NCBI GenBank assembly: GCA_964035575.1
Contig: OZ037861.1
Coordinates: 186,001 to 250,000 of the forward strand
Length of the DNA stretch: 64,000 nucleotides
DNA from: Rhynchopus sp. YZ270_cl-10
Taxonomy: Eukaryota; Euglenozoa; Diplonemea; Diplonemida; Diplonemidae
Direction of reading: 5' to 3'
A program made the position numbers and the translations under genes. The first letter of the stretch is position 1; each line of letters starts with the position of its first letter. The notes beneath the pieces were generated by a model. The model was given only the letters and a program-made list of their open reading frames with translations. It did no database searches and had not been told where the DNA came from. Below, in pieces: positions 23,381 to 32,700 of the stretch.

Positions 23381-23953
23381 CCCTCCAGAGGTCTCAAGGG
23401 ATTCCCTTGAGACATGGCTCTAAGTCGGTAGCTGTCGACTCTGGAGTCGACTTTGTCGACCCTACCGTCAAAACAGTCGACAAGTCGACCTACCGTCGGT
23501 CGACCACCTACCGTCTACCGTCAAAAAAAAATTTTTTTTTTTCGACATCACAAAATTTTTCCCACAGAAAAAAAAATTTTTTTTTTGCACATGTCTGCAC
23601 CAAAAATGCAAATAAAGCCAGAATTTTGATGTTTTGAGCATCTAGAATTTATTCCACGGCTATTTTGTGTATAAAATACCCACCCTGTACAGTTTGTATG
23701 GGCCAGCACCTTAGCAAAAAATCGAAAAATCTCAAAAAAAAAATTTTTTTTTTCGGGAAAATTTCGACCCCTTACCTGGGTTTTTGGGCACCAAAAACTG
23801 CAAAAAAACGCAAAAATCGGGTGTTTTGACCATCTGTGGTTACATAAAACACACTTTTGTGTACAAGCCTACACCAATACAGTGGTTATACAAGGCGATT
23901 TTTGACGAAAAAAAAATTTTTTTTTTCGCCCAAATTTAGTTTTTTTTGGCAAT
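23381..23953. repeat. GTCGAC-rich block and A/T-block module
   Basis: 23421-23520 has a cluster of GTCGAC sites and CTACCGTC repeats. 23521-23935 is an AT-rich module with A-tract/T-tract blocks, GGGTGTTTTGACCATCTGTGG and ACACCAATACAGTGGTTATAC. The same module occurs at 28295-28540 and, inverted, at 29000-29250. Confidence 0.8.
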
Positions 23954-25168
23954 CCTTAACACTCACTGGCTGGTGTGGTTGATGTATGAAAGGTTTGCAA
24001 CGCACACAAGCCAACCAACGCAACCGATGCGATACGTTTCTTGCGTTCAGATCGGAATGATGTGTACGGAACGAATGCAACTGACGCAACGCAACCGTTC
24101 GGTACGTAACGTCTCGAACCAAAGACACGGAAGCAACGCAACGCACCGAACGCAACGCATGCAACGCAACGCAACCGATGTGTACGAAACGATCGGAACG
24201 CAACGAACGTAACCAACCGAACACAAGCAACGCAACGCAACCGCTCTGTTCGTTGCACTCTGTATATAACGATCTCTACACAACGAACGCAACGCATGCA
24301 ACACAACGTAACCGGTGTGCACGTAGCTATGTGTACGCAACGTAGCGAACGCAACGCAACCAACGCAACGAGTGGTTACAAACCCCCACGCATGGTTCTC
24401 ACACCGCTCTGGCACGTTTTCCAAGCCGCAAACCCGGTTACCTGCCTGAAAAACCGGGTTTTCGGCCAAAACGCCTGTTTTGCCTGTAGAACCCTTAAGA
24501 AACACGTGTAAAAAAGGGGTTTGTAACCCTCCAGAGGTCTCAAGGGATTCCCTTGAGAGCTAAGAGGATTCCCTTGAGAGCACCAAAAATTCCCGCGAGA
24601 GAATGTTCGTTTTGGTGACTGAAACCGGCCAAAAACTTTTTAAAACGGCCCACAACCTGGTTTCTGCGACTCGAAAAGCGTATCCGCATGCTTTTGGGCG
24701 TCCGTAGGCCACAAACGATGGTACCCATGTGGGCCGAAAAACCTACGTGTTTGTACACAAAACACCACAAAAGCGCTTGTTTGCAGGCAGTTCGGGTCGA
24801 AAACGAGATCTTCGGGTCACAAAGCTACATCCCTCCCTCCCTTGGCCCTCGGGCTGCCCTTTCGGGAGGTCAGGGCGCCCTCGGGCCTTCGGCCCTCGGG
24901 CTGCCCTGACCTCCCTCAAGGGCGCCCTCGGGCTCTGGCGGGAGGGAGGGAAATAGCTAACTCGCGACACCCTCGTTTCAGGGTCTGTCAGGGTTTGGAG
25001 GTCTTTCTCATTTGCAAACCCTAAAAAAAACCTCCTATCTTCCCAAGAATCCACTTTTTTGACCTCTTTGGAGGTTTAGAGACCTGAAAAAAAATGGCCG
25101 AAACCCACCCCGCGCGGGGAGGGTGGGGTGATCAGCAACCTTAAAGACCTTAACACTGAGTGTTAAGG
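23954..25168 (-). mobile_element. Element Y, copy C, with nested module W
   Basis: Left end CCTTAACACTCACTGGC (preceded by TTAGTTTTTTTTGGCAAT), right end CCTTAACACTGAGTGTTAAGG. The flanks CGCCCAAAT and AAATTTGCC match an uninterrupted site at 28533-28550 (CGCCCAAAATTTGCC), consistent with a short 3-4-bp target duplication. Module W (about 24516-24959) sits inside it, splitting AAAAAAGGGGTA from CTCGCGACACCC. Confidence 0.75.
24516..24959. repeat. Module W, copy 1, ending in a GC palindrome
   Basis: Begins GTAACCCTCCAGAGGTCTC with a CTCAAGGGATTCCCTTGAG hairpin, continues through GCGAGAGAATG, CCACAAACGATGGTACCC and GTTTGTACACAAAACACC, and ends in a 120-bp palindrome (24831-24952) with CTCCCTCCC arms and CGGGCCTTCGGCCCG-type centre. 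A shorter copy lies at 26232-26612. Confidence 0.8.
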
Positions 25169-26231
25169 AAATTTGCCGTGGTACCTCATAAAATGGCCCA
25201 AAGAATCCAATGAAAACCTCAGATTGGGCAAATTATGAATAAAATTTTCAACTCAAATTTTCAACCAAAATACGGCTATTTTGGTCATACCTTGTGTACT
25301 GAGGTAGCTAGAAAAAATACACCTGGGTACAAGCCTACATCAATACAGTGGTTTCCCAAAATCGGGTGTGGTACGTCATAAAATGGAGCAAAGAATCCCA
25401 TGAAAACCTCAGATTGGGCAAATTGTGAACAAAATGTTCAAGTCAAAATTTTAGCCAAAATACGGTCCATTTGGTCATACCCTGTGCCGGGTTTGCGGGA
25501 CAGTACATTGCCTGTGCACTGAAAAGCGCTTAAGTTTGCGTACCCTAAGACATCAGGTAATAGGCAGAGGACACTACTCTTGATGGGGGGTCATGGCGAA
25601 ACTAATGACAGGTGCATGCTAGTCACTGCGAAGATCCATCTAGGAAGCCGTCAGTTAAGTAGCGAACTGCTACCTCCAAAGGGGTGAGCTAGAGTCACAC
25701 AAGGTGCGGGTTTTGGTACATAGTCTCATCATGTTGAAGAGACCAAGTGGACCAGACAGCGGTGCCCTTCCCCTTGTTGGCGATACCAAGTTATACTGCT
25801 GATTTAAGTACGTAGCGCGTTGCTTTTTCCGTGGGAAAATTTTTCGTGGCTGGGCGCCAAAGGGCGCAGGGCGAAAGCGTAGCGAAGCGGAGCCGCCCGT
25901 AGCCCTTCGGCGCCCAGCCACGGAAAATCTCCCTAGGAAAAAAAAAAACCAAAATTGATTTTTTAAAAATGTGATTTTGGCCAAGTTTTTCGGCAGGTCG
26001 ACCCCCCCGTACGGTAAAACCGCCCATCTGGTCGATTCTACCGACTTAGAGCCATGGTAATAACCACCTATTTTTTGAAAATTTCGCTAAGTACACGGAA
26101 AATTTCCCTAGGAAAAAAAAAAACCAAAATTGATTTTTTAAAAATGTGATTTTGGCCAAGTTTTTCGGCAGGTCGACCCCCCCGTACGGTAAAACCGCCC
26201 ATCTGGTCGATTCTACCGACTTAGAGCCATG
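25169..26231. repeat. AT-rich tandem modules and a GC hairpin; no gene seen
   Basis: 25170-25310 and 25372-25490 are diverged copies of one module (CATAAAATGG, AAACCTCAGATTGGGCAAATT, CCAAAATACGG), also found at 28540-28670. 25490-25830 looks single-copy within the window. 25846-25925 is a GC hairpin with GTGGCTGGGCGCC arms. A ~134-bp direct repeat (25922-26055 and 26097-26231) carries GGCAGGTCGACCCCCCCG and TCTACCGACTTAGAGCCATG. Confidence 0.75.
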
Positions 26232-26930
26232 CTTGAGAGCTAAGAGGATTCCCTTGAGAGCACCAAAAATTCCCGCGAGAGAATGTGCGTTTTGGTGACA
26301 GAAACCGGCCAAAAACTTTTTAAAACGGCCCACAACCTGGTTTCTGCGACTCGAAAAGCGTATCCGCATGCTTTTGGGCGTCCGTGGGCCACAAACGATG
26401 GTACCCATGTGGGCCGAAAAACATACGTGTTTGTACACAAAACACCACAAAAGCGCTTGTTTGCAGGCAGTTCGGGTAGAAAACGACCTCTTCGGGTCAC
26501 AAAGCTACATCCCTCCCTCCCTTGGCCCTCGGGATTCCCTTTCGGGAGGTCAGGGCGCCCTGACCTCCCTCAAGGGATCCCTCGGGCTCTGGCGGGAGGG
26601 AGGGAAATAGCTATACCTGCCTGAAAAACCGGGTTTTCGGCCAAAACGCCTGTTTTGCCTGTAGAACCCTGTAGAACCCTTAAGAAACACGTGTAAAAAA
26701 GGGGTACTCGCGACACCCTCGTTTCAGGGTCTGTCAGGGTTTGGAGGTCTTTGCTTCAGAGAAAGTCTCCTAAAAACCTCCTATCTTCCCAAGAATCCAC
26801 TTTTTTGACCTCTTTGGACGTTTAGAGACCTGAAAAAAATGGCCGAAACCCACCCTGGGGGGGGGGTGGGGTGGGAGGGTGGGTGGGAGGTGATCAGCAA
26901 CCTTAAAGACCTTAACACCGAGTGTTAAGG
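26232..26930 (-). mobile_element. Module W copy 2 joined to element Y fragment E
   Basis: 26232-26612 repeats module W with a smaller GC palindrome (26511-26608). 26613-26930 is the right half of element Y, from CCTGCCTGAAAAACCGGG to the terminal CCTTAACACCGAGTGTTAAGG. Its right flank is the 227-bp satellite. Confidence 0.75.
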
Positions 26931-26933
26931 AAT

Positions 26934-27696
26934 AAGGAAAAAGTTGGGACAAAAAATGTCTCAAAATTGACATCTATTTTTTGACTTTTTTGGGTGTCTT
27001 TTGGGTGTCGACACCCAAAGACACCAAAGACACCCTAGTCGCTTTGGTAGCCTTGGGAATTATACCCATATTTGCTGGGTAAACGTCCCGAGGCCACAGC
27101 GACCGTGGAAGGGGCTAGCTTTTGATGACCAAAATTTCGCTAAGTACCCGAAAAATCCCTAAGGAAAAAGTTGGGACAAAAAATGTCTCAAAATTGACAT
27201 CTATTTTTTGACTTTTTTGGGTGTCTTTTGGGTGTCGACACCCAAAGACACCAAAGACACCCTAGTCGCTTTGGTAGCCTTGGGAATTATACCCATATTT
27301 GCTGGGTAAACGTCCCGAGGCCACAGCGACCGTGGAAGGGGCTAGCTTTTGATGACCAAAATTTCGCTAAGTACCCGAAAAATCCCTAAGGAAAAAGTTG
27401 GGACAAAAAATGTCTCAAAATTGACATCTATTTTTTGACTTTTTTGGGTGTCTTTTGGGTGTCGACACCCAAAGACACCAAAGACACCCTAGTCGCTTTG
27501 GTAGCCTTGGGAATTATACCCATATTTGCTGGGTAAACGTCCCGAGGCCACAGCGACCGTGGAAGGGGCTAGCTTTTGATGACCAAAATTTCGCTAAGTA
27601 CCCGAAAAATCCCTAAGGAAAAAGTTGGGACAAAAAATGTCTCAAAATTGACATCTATTTTTTGACTTTTTTGGGTGTCTTTTGGGTGTCGACACC
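26934..27696 (+). repeat. 227-bp satellite array, block 1 (about 3.4 copies)
   Basis: The TTGGGACAAAAAATGTC segment recurs at 26944, 27171 and 27398, giving a 227-bp period. Each monomer has GGTGTCGACACCCAAAGACA, CTTTGGTAGCCTTGGG, CTGGGTAAACGTCCCGAGG, GGAAGGGGCTAGC, TTTCGCTAAGTACCCG and CCCTAAGGAAAAAGTTGGGA. It is interrupted at 27697 by a terminal-inverted-repeat element. Confidence 0.97.
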
Positions 27697-29726
27697 AAGG
27701 CTACCAATCCGACTTAAACCGACTCAGTAGGGTCGGGTCGGCCGACCCAAACCTACCCAGCAAAAAAGGTCAAAAAATAGATGTCAATTTTGAGACACTT
27801 TTTTTCCAACTTTTTCCTTAGGGATTTTTCGGGTACTTAGCGAAATTTTCGCCATCGAAAGCTAGCCCCTTTCACGGTCGCTGTGGCCTCGGGACGTTTA
27901 AGTCGCCGTTAGGGAGACTTAAGTCCCTTGGCCCCAGCGCCCTATGGGGCGCCTACTCGTCGGGCCGTTAGGGCCCTCCGGTGGCCAGGTTCTTCCTCTG
28001 GGCTGAGAGGCTGGAAGTTCCCCGTCAGACTGGAGCTGGTGGGCTTTATGAGGCACGCTCGTCCGGCTTGGGCTAGCTGGTCCGCCTTCGGCGAGACCCT
28101 CTGCGTTTGGGTGGGCTCGTGCATCTTCGTTATGTTCGTACGGGTTTGATACTCTGGTTGGAGTGTGACAGCACGTCATTTCTGGAGTACGTTGGTAACA
28201 CACGAAGTCCAATGGTGATGATGGAAAGATAGATGCCGGCATTGGTGAATTGCTGGAGTTCTGCACAGGAAGCTAGCATGACGTAGATTCTTGTTTAGTA
28301 TGGCCAGCGCCTTAGCAAAAAATCAAAAAATCTCAAAAAAAAATTTTTTTTTTTCGGGAAAATTTCGACCCCTGACCTGGGTTTTTTGGGCACCAAAAAA
28401 TGCAAAAAAGCGCAAAAATCGGGTGTTTTGACCATCTGTGGTTACACAAAACACACTTCTGTGTATAAGCCTACACCAATACAGTGGTTATACAAGGCGA
28501 TTTTTGACCAAAAAAAAATTTTTTTTTTCGCCCAAAATTTGCCGTGGTACCTCATAAAATGGCCCAAAGAATCCAATGAAAACCTCAGATTGGGCAAATT
28601 ATGAAAAAAATTTTCAAGTCAAATTTTCAGCCAAAATACGGCTATTTTGGTCATACCTTGTGTACTGAACTGGTCCCGAGGCCACAGGGACCGTGTAAGG
28701 GGCCAGCTTTTGGTGGCGAAAATTTCGCTAAGTACCCGGAAAAATCCCTAAGGAAAAAAAAAAAAAAAAATTCACGCAGGGTCACAAAAAAAAAAATTTT
28801 TTTTTTTGACTTTTTCTGGGGGTCCCGGACCCCTGGGACCCCCGGGGTGTTGGGGTCCCGTTGGTAGCCTTGCGTAGAATCAGGGTGTGAACAAATGACC
28901 GTATTTTGGTTGAAAATTTGACTTAAAAATTTTTTTCATGATTTGCCCAATCGAAGGTTTTCATTGGATTTTTTGGGTCATTTTATGGGGTACCACGCCC
29001 GATTTTGGTCGAAAAAAAAATTTTTTTTTTGGTCAAAAATCGCCTTGTATAACCACTGTATTGGTGTAGGCTTGTACACAGAAGTGTGTTTTGTGTAACC
29101 ACAGATGGTCAAAACACCCGATTTTTGCATTTTTTTGCGTTTTTTGGTGCCCAAAGACCCACCTCAGTGGTCAAAATTTTCCCGAAAAAAAAATTTTTTT
29201 TTTTGTGATTTTTTGATTTTTTGCTAAGGCGCTGGCCATACTGAACGTACAGTATACACACAAAATGGCCGTGGAATAAATTCTAGATGGTCAAAACATC
29301 AAAATTTTGGTGTTTTTTGCATCTTTGGACACCCAAGGACCCACTATCAGGGGTGAATTTTTTTTGCCTGAGATTTGCCTTTGCCAAAATCGAAAAAAAA
29401 AATTTTTGTGAAGGAATTTGCTAAGGAAAAGTCCAAATTGTGGGCCCCTGTAGCAGTGCATATGGTATAACCCCAGATCGTCAAAACATCAAAATTTTGC
29501 CTTTTTTTGCATTTTTCGGTGCCCCAGGACCCAATCTCAGGCCGGAAAAAAAAAAAATTTTTTTTTTTTTTTGGCCCAAAAAGTAGTTGTCGAAAAAAAA
29601 AAATTTGGGTCTGAAACCGACCCAAACCGACCCAAAAACCGACCCAAACCGACCCAAACCGACCCGCCACCCTACCCAAAACCATACCCAACCGGCCGGG
29701 TCGGTTCAAGTCGGATTGGTAGCCTT
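27697..29726. mobile_element. 2,030-bp terminal-inverted-repeat (foldback-like) element
   Basis: The ends are inverted: AAGGCTACCAATCCGACTT at 27697-27715, its exact complement at 29708-29726, and similarity extending to 27 bp with one mismatch. It is flanked by direct copies of GTCGACACC (27688-27696 and 29727-29735), and the satellite resumes cleanly on both sides, so this is an insertion with a 9-bp target duplication. Inside are a satellite-core fragment (27770-27930), the GGGCGCC/GTCGGGCC module (27940-28130) and two inner inverted arms of about 370 bp (28295-28670 versus 28880-29250). No transposase frame seen. A 9-bp duplication is usual for Mutator-like elements; the assignment is tentative. 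Confidence 0.85.
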
Positions 29727-30004
29727 GTCGACACCCAAAGACACCAAAGACACCCTAGTCGCTTTGGTAGCCTTGGGAATTATACCCATATTTGCTGGGT
29801 AAACGTCCCGAGGCCACAGCGACCGTGGAAGGGGCTAGCTTTTGATGACCAAAATTTCGCTAAGTACCCGAAAAATCCCTAAGGAAAAAGTTGGGACAAA
29901 AAATGTCTCAAAATTGACATCTATTTTTTGACTTTTTTGGGTGTCTTTTGGGTGTCGACACCCAAAGACACCAAAGACACCCTAGTCGCTTTGGTAGCCT
30001 TGGG
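29727..30004 (+). repeat. 227-bp satellite, block 2 (about 1.2 copies)
   Basis: Continuation of the 227-bp array after the inserted element. It stops abruptly after CTTTGGTAGCCTTGGG at 30004, ten bases before the start codon of the OTU gene. Confidence 0.95.
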
Positions 30005-30014
30005 GCAGGCGACC

Positions 30015-32261
30015 ATGGTCGGATCAGAGCCTTGGCCTGCAAACAAGCCTGCTGCGAAGACGGCTGTTGCGAAGAAGGCTCCTGTGAAGAAGGCTGTTGC
30101 GAAGAAGGCTAAGTCTGCATCAAAGAATTCTCATGTGAAGAGGCCGAGGGCTGATGGAGACGAACGATCTGCTGATGGAGCGAAGCGCGGCCGTCACGAC
30201 GGGCACATCCCTACGCAAATTGCCCTTGATGAGCAATTGGCTCTCCAGTTGCAGAGAGAAGAGCAGCACAGAGTGCAAGAGCGCCCGCCCACAGAGCCTA
30301 CGCGTGCTGGGAAGGCTGAAAGGTCGAGGCAACAGAACCCTGCGAAGAGGGCGCGGGAATATGAGTCTGCAGAAAGCGGAGAGAAACGCTTCTGTTCCCA
30401 TGACCCCTACAATGATGCGCAAGTCGCTCTTGCTACTTCTCGAAGCAAGAAGGTTACCGGGACTCCGCCCAACACCAGCGGGTGGATAGTCGATTTGGGG
30501 CCCGCGGAGGATCTGGATCCGGCGAATCTGGAAGCAAGCAACTTACAGAGAGTTCCTCCCATTCCGATGCAGAACGAACATGAGTTCGTAACTGGTGCTG
30601 CGGGACTCCAGTTTTTGCCAATGGTCGGCTACGAGACGGATTACGGAATCCTTGACGAAGGATTCCATCCGGAGGTTGTGACACAGTTCGCCTCGAGACC
30701 CGTTCCTACTGTGGGAGACGGGACATGTGCGCTGCATGCGTTACTGGGTAGGCACGTGTTGAACGGCCGCATTGTGTGCGCACCTGACGGTGTGACGGCG
30801 TCGCAACTGGACAAATGCAGTTGGATTCATGCAAAGCGCCATGCATTGTCAATACTTGAGATGCATAGGGAGTCGTTCGTGCTGTGTGCCAAACAGATGC
30901 AGACTGACGAAGTTGCCGACAAGCGCAAGGTCCTCACTACTTCCGCGAATGTCGAGTCGCACAATCTCGAGATGCAACGAGGGGCTGCCGTGTACGACCT
31001 CATCCAGCAGCATGATCTGTGCCCCGAAGGTTCGGATTTCTTCCGGGAAATGAAGGACCTGCGCGAATATTATCGTCACCGCGCAATGGAGTACGCAGAG
31101 TTCATGGCAGTAGTGGACCATGATATGTGCAGGGAGGCCTACCGCGCGTGTCCCTTGATTCGTACCCGTGTGCGTGAGGTTGCTGATTTCTCTGTGCGGG
31201 ATGAGGCCATTCAGCGTCAGAGAGATGTGGTCAGAGACATTGAGGATGAATTCTTTTTCTCGGGCGAAGGTGCAGCAGCGTACAAGAAAAGGTTTGTCAC
31301 GCAAAGCCATTACCTGACTGACACCGAGATCGGGGCACTGGCAGTGGCCTGTAACAAAGCGGTCATCTTGGTCCAGTCAAGGCTACAGGGCGCCTGGACT
31401 TGTCAGGTCATGAATCGTCGGAGTTCGAAAAATCTCCGCGTCATCCTGCAACAAGGGGACTCAGGAAGTGGCAGTTGCCATTACTCCCTGCTGAGGGTGA
31501 ATCACAACGAACTGTCTCGTGCGCCACAGATCACTTCTCCTCCTTTGCAGTCCAGTGTGGAGCATCACAGTTTCTCGAACCAGGGTCAGTCGCAAACGAG
31601 GAATTCGCCAGAAGGTAAGCTCGACCAAAGGACGAGCAGCAATGCTCTCCAAAACATGCCTTCTCCTCCTCCTCCTCCGCAGCAACGCAATGTGCCACTG
31701 CAGTTGCATGAGGACTTGGAGTTTCAGACAGCGCTCGTGATGAATGAGCGCGAGGAGGATGAGCAGGAAAGCACCAGGCGTCCCCCCGCCGCTGTACGCG
31801 ACCTTCTGCAGCAGAAGGACTGGAAAACTGAGGACGTTGCGCGAACAGGAGACTGCTTCTACTCCGCCTTGCTGGCGGCGAAGACATTGTTCAGCTCCGT
31901 CGATAATTTGCGTCAGACCGTGTTTCATCCAGCAAACGTGTCGACAACGATGCGTGGCTTTGCACAGGCTGCGTGCGACAGTGCCGATGCTGCTGGGAAG
32001 TATAAGACCGTCGAGGACTGGCAGGACTGGCACGGCAGAAGCTCGGCGTGGGCTGACTCGCACGCAATTTCTTGGACCGCTGAATTTCTGCGAGTTCAGA
32101 TCAACGTTGTGGAGCTGACAAAGGAGGGAACGACCTCTGTCAAGTGGAACATGCCCGAGAGCAGTATAGAACACACGGTCTGGCTGCTGCAAGAATTCGG
32201 TGGCGAATTCGGTTCGCACTTCCAGGCGTTCACCGAGGAGCCGAAAATTGCGTTAGGTTAG
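30015..32261 (+). CDS. Protein with two OTU-like cysteine-protease domains
   Basis: An intronless frame of 748 residues. The ATG at 30015 (context CGACCATGG) is preferred over in-frame near-cognate codons further left, because those lie in the 227-bp satellite. Residues ~10-60 are Lys/Ala-rich (repeated KKAVAKKA-like), resembling a histone H1-type or nuclear tail. Domain 1 has GDGTCALHALLG (Cys238) and a late CHYSLL (His489), an unusually wide spacing with a helical-looking insert (~290-410). A proline/Gln-rich linker (~530-570) follows. Domain 2 has GDCFYSALLA (Cys614) and SHFQAF (His735), a normal OTU spacing. OTU proteases remove ubiquitin from proteins; activity here is inferred from motifs only. 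It sits alone in satellite DNA, with long A-rich tracts after its stop, and may have been carried there by a mobile or retroposed sequence. Confidence 0.8.
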   Translation: MVGSEPWPANKPAAKTAVAKKAPVKKAVAKKAKSASKNSHVKRPRADGDERSADGAKRGRHDGHIPTQIALDEQLALQLQREEQHRVQERPPTEPTRAGKAERSRQQNPAKRAREYESAESGEKRFCSHDPYNDAQVALATSRSKKVTGTPPNTSGWIVDLGPAEDLDPANLEASNLQRVPPIPMQNEHEFVTGAAGLQFLPMVGYETDYGILDEGFHPEVVTQFASRPVPTVGDGTCALHALLGRHVLNGRIVCAPDGVTASQLDKCSWIHAKRHALSILEMHRESFVLCAKQMQTDEVADKRKVLTTSANVESHNLEMQRGAAVYDLIQQHDLCPEGSDFFREMKDLREYYRHRAMEYAEFMAVVDHDMCREAYRACPLIRTRVREVADFSVRDEAIQRQRDVVRDIEDEFFFSGEGAAAYKKRFVTQSHYLTDTEIGALAVACNKAVILVQSRLQGAWTCQVMNRRSSKNLRVILQQGDSGSGSCHYSLLRVNHNELSRAPQITSPPLQSSVEHHSFSNQGQSQTRNSPEGKLDQRTSSNALQNMPSPPPPPQQRNVPLQLHEDLEFQTALVMNEREEDEQESTRRPPAAVRDLLQQKDWKTEDVARTGDCFYSALLAAKTLFSSVDNLRQTVFHPANVSTTMRGFAQAACDSADAAGKYKTVEDWQDWHGRSSAWADSHAISWTAEFLRVQINVVELTKEGTTSVKWNMPESSIEHTVWLLQEFGGEFGSHFQAFTEEPKIALG

Positions 32262-32626
32262 ATTTGGGGGTTGAGTTGGGTTGAGTTGGGTTGGGTTGGG
32301 TTAGTTGGGTTTACTTAGGATACTTAGATCACTCATGTTTATTCATCTTTCAGTTTCTTTGTTCGATTCAGTTCTTGTTCGATTCAGTTCATCATCAATT
32401 ATTCAGGGAAAAAAAAAAAAAAAAAAAAAAACAGAAAAAAAAGAGGCCAGAAAGAAAAGAAAAGAAAAGAAAAGGCCCACAAAAAAATAAAATAAAATAA
32501 AATAAAAAAAAAAAACAAATAAAAAAAAAAAAAAAAAAAAAAAAGGCAGTGGCCCCATCAAAAAAAAACCACTGTCAAAAAAAAAAAAAAAAAAAAAAAA
32601 GAGGCCAGAAAGAAAAGAAAAGGCCC

Positions 32627-32658
<32 letters not shown>

Positions 32659-32700
32659 GGTAATACGCCACCTGGGGTCACAAGGCCCAGGCACCTTATA
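32262..32700. repeat. GTTGGG stretch and long A-rich tracts after the OTU gene
   Basis: Directly after the stop comes a degenerate TTGGG/TTGAG run (32268-32330). From 32405 to 32655 there are several A18-A26 runs separated by AGAGGCCAGAAAGAAAAG and GGCAGTGGCCCC. This could be the A-tail of a retroposed copy or A-rich simple repeat. No gene seen. Confidence 0.7.

Noticed and set aside
29928-30014. 29-codon N-terminal extension of the OTU protein
   Set aside because: It begins at a near-cognate codon and is encoded by the 227-bp satellite, which gives the same peptide elsewhere. The first ATG at 30015 has a good context.
31461-32219. 252-residue minus-strand frame opposite the OTU gene, and similar antisense frames under other genes
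   Set aside because: Shadow of the coding strand in GC-balanced coding DNA; no domain or start context.
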